DNA of 35,945 bases, taken from NCBI GenBank assembly GCA_965220955.1, contig CBDCRK010000043.1, positions 1 to 35,945 on the forward strand, written 5' to 3'. The translations under genes and the position numbers were made by a program. A model generated the notes under the pieces. That model was not told the origin of the DNA. It did no database searches and was given only the letters and a program-made list of their open reading frames with translations. This DNA is from CBDCRK01 sp965220955. Lineage in GTDB: Bacteria > Desulfobacterota > Binatia > Bin18 > CBDCRK01. Each line of letters starts with the position of its first letter. Position 1 is the first letter of the stretch. Shown one piece after another: positions 1-7,911 of this stretch.

Positions 1-776
1 TAGGCACGCTGGCGTTCCTCGAAGCAAGCGATCGACTCGATGCTGGGGGGGTCACGCTCAAGACTAAGAAAGGCCAAGATAGCTATAACCTTGCAGGTAC
101 CAAGATGTTTGTTCCCTTTGCCGCGGTGGCGGACTTCATACTTGTGGCCGCGCGTACAAGCGGGTACGGCGAAGATGGAGTCAGCTTACTCCTGGTAGAG
201 CCGCGGACGCCCGGCCTCACACTCAAACCGCTGGAAACTTTTGACCTCACGCGACGGGTCTACAACGTGGAGTTCAAAGATGTGGTTGTGCCTAAGGATG
301 CCCTGCTTAGGGACGAGGGCACAGGCTGGAAAATCCTTGCCCGCCTTATAGACGCGGCCTGCGTTGCTCTGGCTGCAGACAGTCTTGGCGGGGCGCAGAA
401 AGCCCTGGAAATGGCGGTTGAGTATGCCAAGGTACGCACACAGTTCAACCGGCCGATTGCCTCATTTCAAGCGCTTAAGCACATGGCGGCAGAGATGGCA
501 AGCGAAATCGAGCCGGCTCGTGCCCTGGTATGGTATGCGGCCCATGTCTTTAATGCCAAACCACGCGAGGCGCCGCGGGCTGCCGCGCTGGCCAAAGCAA
601 GACTCTCGGATGTGTATAGCCGTACAACTAATCGAGCCGTGCAAATGCATGGAGGCATTGGCTTTACCTGGGAGCATGACATGCACTTCTGGTTTAAGCG
701 GGCCAAGTGGAACGAGTATGCCTTTGGCGATGCCACGTTTCACCGCGAACGGCTGGCTCAGTTGGAGGGGTTTTAA
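1..776 (+). CDS. Acyl-CoA dehydrogenase, C-terminal part (5' end outside window)
   Basis: Flavin-dependent enzyme that introduces a 2,3 double bond into an acyl-CoA thioester and passes electrons to an electron-transfer flavoprotein. The reading frame is open from base 3 and runs in from upstream, so the methionine at 105 is internal: the residues before it (LAGTKMFVPFAAVAD) are the middle beta domain of the family. The C-terminal helical domain shows RTQFNRPIASFQALKHMAAE and then MHGGIGFTWEHDMHFWFKR, where acyl-CoA dehydrogenases have the conserved GG-G region and often the catalytic Glu. About 257 residues are visible of a usual 380-400. The substrate cannot be told. The next gene is convergent, on the opposite strand, with about 60 bp between. 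Confidence 0.93.
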   Translation, partial: GTLAFLEASDRLDAGGVTLKTKKGQDSYNLAGTKMFVPFAAVADFILVAARTSGYGEDGVSLLLVEPRTPGLTLKPLETFDLTRRVYNVEFKDVVVPKDALLRDEGTGWKILARLIDAACVALAADSLGGAQKALEMAVEYAKVRTQFNRPIASFQALKHMAAEMASEIEPARALVWYAAHVFNAKPREAPRAAALAKARLSDVYSRTTNRAVQMHGGIGFTWEHDMHFWFKRAKWNEYAFGDATFHRERLAQLEGF

Positions 777-835
777 CAAGAGGCTGGGCAGAAGAGGAGC
801 AGGTAGAGCTAGAGGTAGGAAAGCAATAAAGTATT

Positions 836-1717
836 CTAGCTGCCAAGAAACCCCTGCAAAACTCGCAGAAAATGATCGAGCTGGTCGTGATGGACCCAGT
901 GCCCGGCATTGGGAAAGGTCACAATTTGGGCTTTACGGAACGCCCTGGCCCGGCCGTCTTTTTCCGGGTCTGAGGCCCATGACTCAGCCCCCCGGATCAG
1001 TAACGCCGGACAGGTAATCCGGCTCCAGATATCTGATGCATCCTCAACATTAAACCGATACGGAGAACGAGCGCGCACATAGTTGTCGAACTTCCAGGTG
1101 TAAGTGCCGTCTTCGTTACGGTTGGTGCCATACAGGGTGAGGTGATAAGCCTGTTCCTTGCTCAGATGGGTGTTGGCCCCTTGCATACGCTTAACCGCTT
1201 CGTTCAAGGTCTTGTACCGGCGGGGTAGCCGGCCAGCCATATCGCGCATTTGCCCAATCCAATCCTGCATTCGTTCGTGAGCAGACGTATGCTGCTGCTC
1301 AAGCATGAGAGGAGGTGGGCCTAAACCCTCAATGGCTACAACCTTGGCCACTTTGTCAGGATAGACACCAGCGTACTGTAGAACAATACCGCCACCGAGC
1401 GAGTGGCCAATTAGCGTTACGGGAAAGGTGTCAAGCTGAGCCAAGAGTTGGGCAATATCCACAACATATTCAATCATGGCATATTCGCTGCCCCGGGCCC
1501 ACTCAGAATCGCCATGCCCACGCAGGTCAGGGACAATAATATGGTAGTTGTCACGTAGGGCCTGGGCGACCCAGTCCCAGTTGCGGGCATGGTCGCGTCC
1601 ACCGTGGATGAGGGCTAAGAGAGGCTTGTCGGGGTTACCCCAGTCTACATAGTGAAGCTTAAGGCGCTGGGAGTAATAGTAATGGGAAGTCGGTCCTACA
1701 ATAAGTTGTTCAGGCAT
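836..1717 (-). CDS. Alpha/beta hydrolase
   Basis: A 293-residue alpha/beta-hydrolase-fold enzyme acting on an ester, lactone or similar bond; substrate unknown. Visible elements are the oxyanion-hole segment LIHGGRDHARNWDW (about 37-49), PDLRGHGDS (63-71), the nucleophile elbow GHSLGG with Ser106, an acidic segment near 244-254 (GAESWASDPEK) and the catalytic His273 in NAGHWVHHD. Length and motif spacing fit the family. The start at 1717 is an ATG preceded by an AAGGATG ribosome-binding site. It is divergent from the SDR at 1777, so the 59 bp between them should hold both promoters. No signal peptide, so probably cytoplasmic. Confidence 0.9.
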   Translation of the reverse strand: MPEQLIVGPTSHYYYSQRLKLHYVDWGNPDKPLLALIHGGRDHARNWDWVAQALRDNYHIIVPDLRGHGDSEWARGSEYAMIEYVVDIAQLLAQLDTFPVTLIGHSLGGGIVLQYAGVYPDKVAKVVAIEGLGPPPLMLEQQHTSAHERMQDWIGQMRDMAGRLPRRYKTLNEAVKRMQGANTHLSKEQAYHLTLYGTNRNEDGTYTWKFDNYVRARSPYRFNVEDASDIWSRITCPALLIRGAESWASDPEKDGRARAFRKAQIVTFPNAGHWVHHDQLDHFLRVLQGFLGS

Positions 1718-1776
1718 GCTACATCCTTTCTGGTGAGTGCGGTATAGGTTTCAACTTACAAACAAAGGAGCAGATT

Positions 1777-2586
1777 ATGCAAGATCTAGCCGGACGGGTG
1801 GCGGTCATCACCGGTGGGGCAAGCGGCGTCGGCCTAGCAACGGCACGCCAGCTTGCCCGTGAGGGTATGCGCCTTGTCCTTGCGGACATCGAGAAAGGGC
1901 CTCTGGATGCCGCGGAGAAGGAGATTCACGGCCTGGGCACCGAGGTGCTGGGCGTGCAGACCGACGTTGGCGATCTAGGCCAGGTGAAAGCGCTAGCGGA
2001 GAAAACATTTGAGCGTTTCGGTGGTGCACACCTGGTTTTCAACAATGCGGGCGTAGCAGTCTTCGGGCCAATCCAGGAGATGCGCCACCAAGACTGGGAG
2101 TGGTTGATTCGCGTGAACCTCTGGGGGGTGATCCACGGTGTGGAGGCATTTGTTCCCCGGATGATCGAGCAAGGCCAGGGCGGGCACATTGTGAACACGG
2201 CATCATTTGCAGGACTTGTTCCCAACGAGGGTCTGGGCGTGTACTGCGTGACCAAGTATGGGGTAGTAGCGCTTTCTGAGTGTCTCTCCCGCGACCTCAG
2301 ACCCCATGGGATCGGCGTCTCGGTTCTGTGCCCGATGAGGATTGAAACTAATATTAATCATTCAGAACGCAACCGCCCCACCGAGTTTGGCGGGCCTGAG
2401 ATGCAGCCACCAGAACCTCCTGACGCCCAGGAAAATTTTGCCGGCCGGACTATTCAAGCGGACGAAGTGGCAGAGAAGGTTGTCCGCGCCGTAAAGAGAG
2501 GCGAGCTCTATATCCTCACGCATGATGAGGCTCGTCCTTTCCTCCGCCGCCGCTTTGAGCGGATGGATCGGGTTTTCGAGAACTAA
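1777..2586 (+). CDS. Short-chain dehydrogenase/reductase (SDR)
   Basis: NAD(P)-dependent oxidoreductase of the classical SDR family, 269 residues. The Rossmann nucleotide-binding motif TGGASGVG is at 12-19 and an acidic residue after beta-2 (Asp37, in LADIEK) suggests NAD(H) preference. NNAG is at 89-92, with the catalytic set Ser143 (NTASFAG), Tyr156 and Lys160 (YCVTK). The C-terminal part is slightly long and Pro-rich around 205-225. The start is backed by an AAAGGAG ribosome-binding site. Substrate unknown. It ends 15 bp before the convergent MFS gene, and I see no obvious terminator in that gap. Confidence 0.92.
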   Translation: MQDLAGRVAVITGGASGVGLATARQLAREGMRLVLADIEKGPLDAAEKEIHGLGTEVLGVQTDVGDLGQVKALAEKTFERFGGAHLVFNNAGVAVFGPIQEMRHQDWEWLIRVNLWGVIHGVEAFVPRMIEQGQGGHIVNTASFAGLVPNEGLGVYCVTKYGVVALSECLSRDLRPHGIGVSVLCPMRIETNINHSERNRPTEFGGPEMQPPEPPDAQENFAGRTIQADEVAEKVVRAVKRGELYILTHDEARPFLRRRFERMDRVFEN

Positions 2587-2601
2587 GCTTCGTTATTCCG
2601 C

Positions 2602-3804
2602 TTAACTCACCTCTGCCTGGCTCTTTGCCGATTCGGGAGCAACAACCGCCGCTGTTGTTTTTTCTTCTACGGTCCAGCGGACAAACAAAACTGTACCAAC
2701 CAGCCCGACTATAGCGCCAAAAACAAAAAGGGAGTGCAGGCCATAGATCTCGGCAAGCACGCCGGCTATCACTGGTCCAATCATGAAGCCGGCACTCATA
2801 GCCATATTGATCACCGCCATCACGGCTCCCATGCCACCACTCTGGCCCTCATCGGCGGCCAGCGCGTTTAGCGCCGGCATAGAAACGGCACTCATGACCC
2901 CCATGACGCTGCCAATGAGTAAAAGGTGAGTAAAGGATTCAGCGAAGACAACAGTGATCAAAACAAACGAACCTAGGCAGCTGCTGATCACAATAAGCGC
3001 GCGCTTGCTCACCCGATCAGCCAGATGACCAGCGGGCACTTGCACAAGAGAGCTCGCCAGCATATAGACCGCCATCAAATAGCCAATCTGAGATTTGCTC
3101 AGGTCTAGCATCTCAGCGGCGAGCAGGGGAAGAAAAGAGAACCACAGCCCCATTTGTATGGCATTAGCCATGCGGTAAAGAGCCAGCCCCATTACCCCAG
3201 GTCTACGCAAGAGATCCCAATAAGAAGACTGGTGTGCAGAGGCGCCGTCAGACCCACGGGCCGTGGGTAAGAAAAAGAGCACAAAGAGAAAGGCCAGGGC
3301 GTTAAGACCGCCCATGAAATAGAAGCTGGTCTCCATGCTATAGGCGTCGCTGAGCCAGCCGCCAATGAGCGGGCCAACGCCTACGCTACTGCTCAGGAAC
3401 AAGTGAAAAATCCCCATGTAGGTTCCTCGCTTGTCTGCTGGTGCAAGGTCGCCCACGTACGCAGTAGAGATGGGAAGGATCATGGCCAGGGCCCCTCCCT
3501 GAACAAAACGGCACATAATGAGATAGACCATATTAGGGGCGTACGCATACCAGAAAGAAATAAGGCTGCTGATCAAAAGGCCTACAGCAATGAAACCCTT
3601 TCGTCCCCATTGGTCCGAAAGCCGACCAACGGTAGGCATAAAAAGCATCTGGGCCAGGGAGAAGCTGGCAAAAAAGACCCCGAGGGTGATGCCGGTTGCC
3701 CCCAGCGTCCTGGCATAGATAGGCATAAAAGGAATGACAATGCCCATACCCAGCATAGAGGTAAAAATGGCAAGGTTAAGTGTGTAGAAAATTCGCTGAT
3801 TCAC
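2602..3804 (-). CDS. Major facilitator superfamily transporter (drug-exporter type)
   Basis: A 400-residue inner-membrane protein with about 12 hydrophobic segments, typical of MFS proton antiporters of the TetA/MdtG kind. MFS motif A, GRLSDQWGRKG, lies between the second and third segments (about 60-70) and an equivalent GHLADRVSKRA lies after the seventh. The C-terminus is a short hydrophilic tail. The start is GTG at 3804, preceded by a GGAG ribosome-binding site about 8 nt upstream. The substrate is not readable; export of a small organic compound is a family-level inference. It is divergent from the selenoprotein gene, separated by a 385-bp repeat-containing region. Confidence 0.9.
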   Translation of the reverse strand: MNQRIFYTLNLAIFTSMLGMGIVIPFMPIYARTLGATGITLGVFFASFSLAQMLFMPTVGRLSDQWGRKGFIAVGLLISSLISFWYAYAPNMVYLIMCRFVQGGALAMILPISTAYVGDLAPADKRGTYMGIFHLFLSSSVGVGPLIGGWLSDAYSMETSFYFMGGLNALAFLFVLFFLPTARGSDGASAHQSSYWDLLRRPGVMGLALYRMANAIQMGLWFSFLPLLAAEMLDLSKSQIGYLMAVYMLASSLVQVPAGHLADRVSKRALIVISSCLGSFVLITVVFAESFTHLLLIGSVMGVMSAVSMPALNALAADEGQSGGMGAVMAVINMAMSAGFMIGPVIAGVLAEIYGLHSLFVFGAIVGLVGTVLFVRWTVEEKTTAAVVAPESAKSQAEVS

Positions 3805-3842
3805 AGTCTGATCTCCAAATCGTTAATCAACTGTGCCATTGG

Positions 3843-3875
3843 CCGTTCGTACTTCGACAAACTCAGCACGAACGG
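3843..3875. repeat. Hairpin of the TTCGACAAACTCAG dispersed repeat family
   Basis: Eight-bp perfect arms, CCGTTCGT (3843-3850) and ACGAACGG (3868-3875), enclose a loop containing ACTTCGACAAACTCAGC. The core resembles the repeats at 3921-3943 and inside the VWA gene at 14243-14285, so it is one member of a dispersed family. Confidence 0.7.
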
Positions 3876-3920
3876 GACCGGCCCTATCCCAGAACCCCCG
3901 TTCGCCGGGGCGGCCCCCCG

Positions 3921-3943
3921 CCTGAGCCTTTCGATAAACTCAG
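3921..3943. repeat. Second hairpin of the same repeat family
   Basis: CCTGAG (3921-3926) pairs with CTCAGG (3938-3943) around CTTTCGATAAA. About 25 bp further on comes GAAGTCGAAGG, a partial inverted match to the loop. Together with the 3843 hairpin this forms a roughly 130-bp composite element. Confidence 0.65.
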
Positions 3944-4189
3944 GACAGGCTCTGCGAGAGCGAAGTCGAAGGGTGAACCGTAGTAGTAGGAATGGCCTAT
4001 ATGAAAAGGGAACTGGTATAATCTCCAAATCGCTTCCTTCTCGCACAACCATACCCAAGGCACAAGGGTCCTACTTCTTCGCCGCGTGTTTGCCCGGCTA
4101 CAGTAGATGTATCAAGGTATCGTTTGACATGCCTCCTACCATTGCATTCCTACGCGAAAACCGTAAAGTTAGGGTTCCTGGAGGTGACT

Positions 4190-5083
4190 ATGCAGGCAGT
4201 CGAGTACATTCAACGGATTACCGACACCTATGCCCAGCTTGGCTACAAACCCTACCAGTGGGTGCACAGCGAAGAGCCGCCACCGTGGCAGCCACTGCAC
4301 AAACCACTATCCAAGTGCCGGCTGGGATTGATTGCCTCCGGTGGGATCTACGTCACCGGCCAGGTTGCCTTTCACTTCAAAGATGACGCGTCATTTCGGG
4401 CCATCCCTACGAATGTAAGAACTGAGGACCTCCGTACAGCTCACTTTGCCTATGACCAAGCCGATGCACGCCAGGACCCAAACGTGGTCTTTCCCATCGA
4501 CACCCTGCGAAATCTGGTCAAGGAAGGATTTATTGGCGAACTTGCTGACCATGCTTATACCTTCATGGGCGGGATCTACTCTTCCCGTCGCGTGCAAGAT
4601 AAACTTGCCCCGCAACTCACTGAACGACTGCTGGCAGAAAAAGTCGATGTGGCTTTGCTGGTCCCTGTCTGACCCGTGTGTCATCAGTCCGTGGGACTGA
4701 TTGCCCGTCATGCTGAAGCTGCTGGGATTCCTACGCTGAGCATGACCAGCGCGCTAGATATCACCAGGGCGGTTAACCCGCCACGTGCAGCGTTTCTCGA
4801 TTATCCACTTGGCCACACAACTGGTAAGCTACATGAGCCTGAGCTGCAGCGAGAGATTCTTGTCCAGGCGCTTGACGGTTTTACCTCACTGACCACACCG
4901 GGATCGATAAAGACCTTGCCGTTTCGCTGGTCCGAGGATGATGTCTGGAAGCGTATGGCTATGATGGAGGGCGATACGCGCATACCGCGCCATGATACCC
5001 CACAGTATCAGACAGAAGAGGACCGCATCCGGGCTGAACAGAATAATCCGGAAGCGTGTTTGGTGTGTGAGGTGTCGGCCTGA
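4190..5083 (+). CDS. GrdB/PrdB-like reductase selenoprotein with in-frame UGA (Sec161)
   Basis: Two open stretches in the same frame are separated by a single TGA at 4670-4672. Read as selenocysteine, they give one 297-residue protein resembling the glycine/sarcosine/betaine/D-proline reductase selenoprotein B family (GrdB/PrdB, PF07355). The surrounding sequence is LLVPV-U-PVCHQSVGLIARHAE, so Sec161 forms a U-x-x-C redox pair with Cys164. The second half stays open for 136 codons and is family-like (HAEAAGIPTLSMTSALDIT). A perfect hairpin lies just after the TGA (listed separately). The ATG at 4190 follows GGAGGT by 4 nt and is a better start than the upstream in-frame ATG at 4124. It lies 23 bp upstream of the LLM gene, probably co-transcribed. 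No GrdA, GrdE or thioredoxin gene is nearby, so amino-acid reductase activity is not implied. The alternative, a Cys-to-stop pseudogene, is less likely. Confidence 0.83.
4673..4702 (+). promoter_or_regulatory. Bacterial SECIS-like hairpin directing Sec insertion
   Basis: ATCAGTCC (4683-4690) and GGACTGAT (4694-4701) form a perfect 8-bp stem closed by the 3-nt loop GTG. The loop starts 18 nt after the UGA at 4670-4672 and has G as its first base. Position, stem and loop G match the known bacterial SECIS pattern recognised by SelB. It lies inside the coding sequence, as bacterial SECIS elements do. Confidence 0.8.
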
Positions 5084-5106
5084 TTGGAACCCTAGGAGGG
5101 AAACTC

Positions 5107-5994
5107 ATGCAATACGGAGCTTTTCTACCCCACATTGGCCCGCTTGCCCGCGGTGACGCACTCAATCATATTCGCACTACGGCCCAAACCGCCGAGGCTC
5201 TAGGTTTTGACTCAGTCTGGGTTGGGGACCATATTGTTACCCCGCTGCATATTACCTCCAAGTACCCGTATAGTCCCAGCGGCTCTTTTCCGCTCAACCC
5301 ACAGGAGCCCTTGCTTGAACCGCTGAGCGTATTGAGCTTTGTGGCGGCTTGTACCAACAAAGTGCGTCTGGGCACCGCGGTGTTGGTCCTACCCCATCGT
5401 AATGCGGTGGTTACAGCCAAAACCATTGCCACAATCGATGTACTCTCGGCTGGGCGGATGATTGTGGGGGTAGGTGTAGGCTGGATGGAAGAAGAGTTCC
5501 AGGTGTTGAATGCGCCCTTTAGTGAGCGCGGGCCTCTGAGCGATGAAACCGTAGCGGTTATGAAGGAGTTGTGGACCAGTGACAATCCTAGCTTCAATGG
5601 CCGTTTCCACAAATTCTCTGACCTCCGCTGCGAGCCCCGGCCAGTACAGAAACCCCACCCACCGATCTGGCTCGGCGGCCACACTGGCCCGGCCCTACGG
5701 CGAATAGTAGAATATGGTGACGGCTGGGCTGCGGTAGTATTCAGTCCCCAAGAGTTTGCCGAGCGCCTGGAGAAGCTCAAGGACCGGGCGGTCAGGGCCG
5801 GGCGTGATTTGTCTACCATTACGCTGTGTGTCTCTCCCCGCGGAAAAAGGCCTGAGGCCATGGTCGAGGATATTCCCAAGTACCAGGAACTCGGGGCCAC
5901 ATACCTCTACCTTGCCTTCTTCAACTTTGCCCGCACCTATGAGGAGATGATTCCCATGATGGAGCGGTTTGCCCGCGACGTGAAAATGATTTAG
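5107..5994 (+). CDS. LLM-class flavin-dependent (F420-type) oxidoreductase
   Basis: A 295-residue TIM-barrel flavin oxidoreductase of the luciferase-like monooxygenase superfamily, closest in style to the probable F420-dependent group. Typical segments are the N-terminal YGAFLPHIG, AEALGFDSVWVGDHIV (about 31-46), LGTAVLVLPHRNAVVTAKTIATIDVLSAGR (96-125), GVGVGWMEEEF (128-138) and PIWLGGHTGPALRRI (around 187-201). The substrate is unknown; such enzymes often modify aliphatic or polycyclic compounds. The start has a strong AGGAGGG site. It follows the selenoprotein by 23 bp in the same direction, so the two may act in one pathway, but nothing in the sequence fixes which. Confidence 0.9.
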   Translation: MQYGAFLPHIGPLARGDALNHIRTTAQTAEALGFDSVWVGDHIVTPLHITSKYPYSPSGSFPLNPQEPLLEPLSVLSFVAACTNKVRLGTAVLVLPHRNAVVTAKTIATIDVLSAGRMIVGVGVGWMEEEFQVLNAPFSERGPLSDETVAVMKELWTSDNPSFNGRFHKFSDLRCEPRPVQKPHPPIWLGGHTGPALRRIVEYGDGWAAVVFSPQEFAERLEKLKDRAVRAGRDLSTITLCVSPRGKRPEAMVEDIPKYQELGATYLYLAFFNFARTYEEMIPMMERFARDVKMI

Positions 5995-6010
5995 CTTTGG
6001 GACACAGCGA

Positions 6011-6430
6011 TTACGGTACGGAGCGACAGTGAACAATGATCTCCAGGCAGTCGAGGTTACCAATGACCCGACCACCTTCCACCACAGGGATATCATAGAC
6101 TTCGTCCTGTACCACGATTTTCAACCCCTCCTTGATGTCATCCTCAGGGCTGACCCAATAGGGTGGTCCCATAAGGTCTGCTGCTCGCGTGGCCAGAAGC
6201 TCCCTTGACGACCGGAAGCCGCCCTCGGGTAGATATCGCCCCCCTAACACCTTCAGGATCTCCTGCACGCTAATAATACCAAGCAAACGCTGCTCTTGGT
6301 CAACAACAAATATTGATCGTGAGGCGGGATTGCGAGTGACGCTGGCAATTACCTCATCAATGGGGGCATCGGGCAACACCATGTCCACCCCTGTACTGAT
6401 GCTATGAAAACAGTCCCGTACCCGGACCAT
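6011..6430 (-). CDS. CBS-domain pair protein
   Basis: A small cytoplasmic protein of 139 residues made of two CBS motifs (about 8-60 and 78-134), a module that binds adenine nucleotides and regulates a partner protein. Typical segments are RSIFVVDQEQRLLGIISVQEIL and YDIPVVEGGRVIGNLDCLEI. I choose the ATG at 6430 because AGGAGG sits 6 nt upstream; the GTG 15 nt earlier lacks such a site. This ribosome-binding site lies inside the last codons of the broken antiporter gene, which suggests the CBS protein was once translationally coupled to that transporter and may have regulated it. Confidence 0.88.
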   Translation of the reverse strand: MVRVRDCFHSISTGVDMVLPDAPIDEVIASVTRNPASRSIFVVDQEQRLLGIISVQEILKVLGGRYLPEGGFRSSRELLATRAADLMGPPYWVSPEDDIKEGLKIVVQDEVYDIPVVEGGRVIGNLDCLEIIVHCRSVP

Positions 6431-6431
6431 G

Positions 6432-6616
6432 CTAGGCCTCCTCACTCACCTTGAGGGTCTCTCCGTTTGCACCCATTGTCTGCGCCTGGGGAGCCAGGGC
6501 CCGCAACAACGGCGGTACAATAACAATGGTCAGTACACACATTAGGGCCGCTGCATGGCTTCCGCCCCCAGTTTGGCGGCGAGCAGGATTACGCCTAAAT
6601 GAAAAAGCCACTCCAT
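6432..6616 (-). pseudogene. Remnant of a cation:proton antiporter (both ends kept, middle deleted)
   Basis: The left-reading strand begins with MEWLFHLGVILLAAKLGAE (start 6616), which looks like the first helix of a CPA2-type Na+/H+ antiporter. It then runs within 24 codons into a stop at 6542-6544. In a second frame the same stretch reads AALMCVLTIVIVPPLLRAL, which looks like the last membrane helix of the same family, and ends at 6432-6434, just before the CBS gene. Only 185 bp remain where a gene of about 1.2 kb would be expected, and the length is not a multiple of three. Recognition of the family rests on two short segments, so it is moderately sure. Confidence 0.55.
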
Positions 6617-6632
6617 GAGAATTTCCCCGCCA

Positions 6633-7901
6633 TCATTTGACCTCCATCACCTTCCACCATAGCTCTCGTCCCGCTCGGACCCCATAAGCAACCCAACGAC
6701 CATCAGGACTAAAAACTGGTGATGTTACCCCATCATACTCCGGCCCTTTCTGTTCTCCTACCATAAGGAACCACTTCTTTCCTTGCCGAGCAGCATACGC
6801 CACTTGGCTGCCATCAGAGCTGAAAACAGGCTCCCTGACAACATCAAACTCCCGTCCCCGATTCCCCCCCGCTACAAGAAAATCTTTTCTTCCCTGTGTG
6901 ACTACATAAGCAATCCTTTGGCCGTCTGGGCTAAAGACAAGATCCTCGATAAAATCAAACGCTTCCCCTTTCTGGCCTCCATTAACAACAAATTGTTTCT
7001 CTTCTTCTTGGGCAACATAGGCAACCTTGCTCCCATCCGGGCTAAAGATCGGACGACCAACCCGATCAAACTCTGGTCCTCGTTGTTCTCCCACAATAAT
7101 AAACTGGATTCCCCTCCGACTGGCCACGTATGCCACCTTGCTCCCCTCAGGACTAAAAGTTAAATGACTGATAAAGTCAAAAGCCTCGCCTTTCTCCTGA
7201 CCCATTAACAGTATCCACTTATCGTCCTCCATAGCCGGATAAGCAATTGTTTTTCCGTCAGGACTAAAAACCGGTGTCCACACCCAGTCAAACTCTGGTC
7301 CCTGCTCCTCGCCCACAACCACAAAGCCCTTTTCTCTTTCATCCACAGCGGCGTAAGCAACCGTCTTGCCGTCCGGGCTAAACACCGGCGGACCCACATG
7401 GTTAAAAGCTGGCCCTTTTTTACCGTCTACTATAATCGACCACTTTTCCTCCTGCTGTGCTCCATAGGCCACGGAGCTTCCGTCCGGGCTGAATACCGGT
7501 GGGTGGAGCATCTCGAACCAGGGGCTACGCTTGCCATCAACAATGGTCACCCATCGATGACTGATGAAGCCTATGCACGCCACTCTACTCCCGTCCGAGC
7601 TAAACACCGGGGTGGCTATTTCATCAAACGGACCCTCGCGCCGCCCATCAACCATAATAAAGTGTTTGTTGCCCAACTGGATGGTATAAACTACCCGCCG
7701 ACCATCCGGACTAAAAGTAAAAAAATCCTCAGAAGACCATCCGACTCCCTCAGGAACAGTAGCAACCAGCTGTTCTTCAAAGGACACCTGGACTCTAGCT
7801 TTCTCCTGCCCCCAGCTTACATCCCAACTGCCAAAGGCAACCATGCCGGCGAGTATGAATAGGACAAACTGCTGTGGAATTTGCCGACGGTTTGGGATCA
7901 T
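6633..7901 (-). CDS. Exported WD40-like (PD40) beta-propeller protein
   Basis: A 422-residue protein with an N-terminal signal segment (IPQQFVLFILAGMVAFGS, probable cleavage after VSWG) followed by ten tandem repeats of about 40 residues. Each carries an F-S-[PS]-[DE]-G turn then VAY and a strand such as FVVVGEEQGPEFD. This is the TolB/PD40 type of beta-propeller, expected in the periplasm or at the cell surface as a binding scaffold; no catalytic residues are evident. I place the start at ATG 7901, which begins 10 nt after the stop of the Yip1 gene; the longer reading from 7985 would overlap that gene. The two genes look like an operon. No precise function is known. Confidence 0.82.
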   Translation of the reverse strand: MIPNRRQIPQQFVLFILAGMVAFGSWDVSWGQEKARVQVSFEEQLVATVPEGVGWSSEDFFTFSPDGRRVVYTIQLGNKHFIMVDGRREGPFDEIATPVFSSDGSRVACIGFISHRWVTIVDGKRSPWFEMLHPPVFSPDGSSVAYGAQQEEKWSIIVDGKKGPAFNHVGPPVFSPDGKTVAYAAVDEREKGFVVVGEEQGPEFDWVWTPVFSPDGKTIAYPAMEDDKWILLMGQEKGEAFDFISHLTFSPEGSKVAYVASRRGIQFIIVGEQRGPEFDRVGRPIFSPDGSKVAYVAQEEEKQFVVNGGQKGEAFDFIEDLVFSPDGQRIAYVVTQGRKDFLVAGGNRGREFDVVREPVFSSDGSQVAYAARQGKKWFLMVGEQKGPEYDGVTSPVFSPDGRWVAYGVRAGRELWWKVMEVK

Positions 7902-7911
7902 ACTGGGAGCC

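Larger units (their letters stand above)
3805..4189. other. Intergenic region with dispersed hairpin repeats
   Basis: Non-coding stretch between the MFS gene and the selenoprotein gene. The first part holds hairpin-forming repeats (listed separately). The second part (about 3990-4180) must carry the promoter of the selenoprotein gene, but I see no strong consensus. Reading frames crossing it on both strands have repeat-derived or low-complexity translations (for example FDKLRTG) and are not credible genes. Confidence 0.6.

Noticed and set aside
3403..4386. Long plus-strand reading frame across the MFS gene and the intergenic repeats
   Set aside because: It is antisense to a clear transporter, then crosses hairpin repeats and the start of the selenoprotein in another frame; its composition is not protein-like.
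4670..4672. UGA reassigned to an amino acid genome-wide
   Set aside because: Several intact genes in the window end at TGA with no continuing homology, including this gene itself at 5081-5083, so UGA is a normal stop outside the SECIS context.
5166..5900. 244-codon reading frame on the minus strand
   Set aside because: It is entirely antisense to the LLM oxidoreductase, whose motifs are clear.
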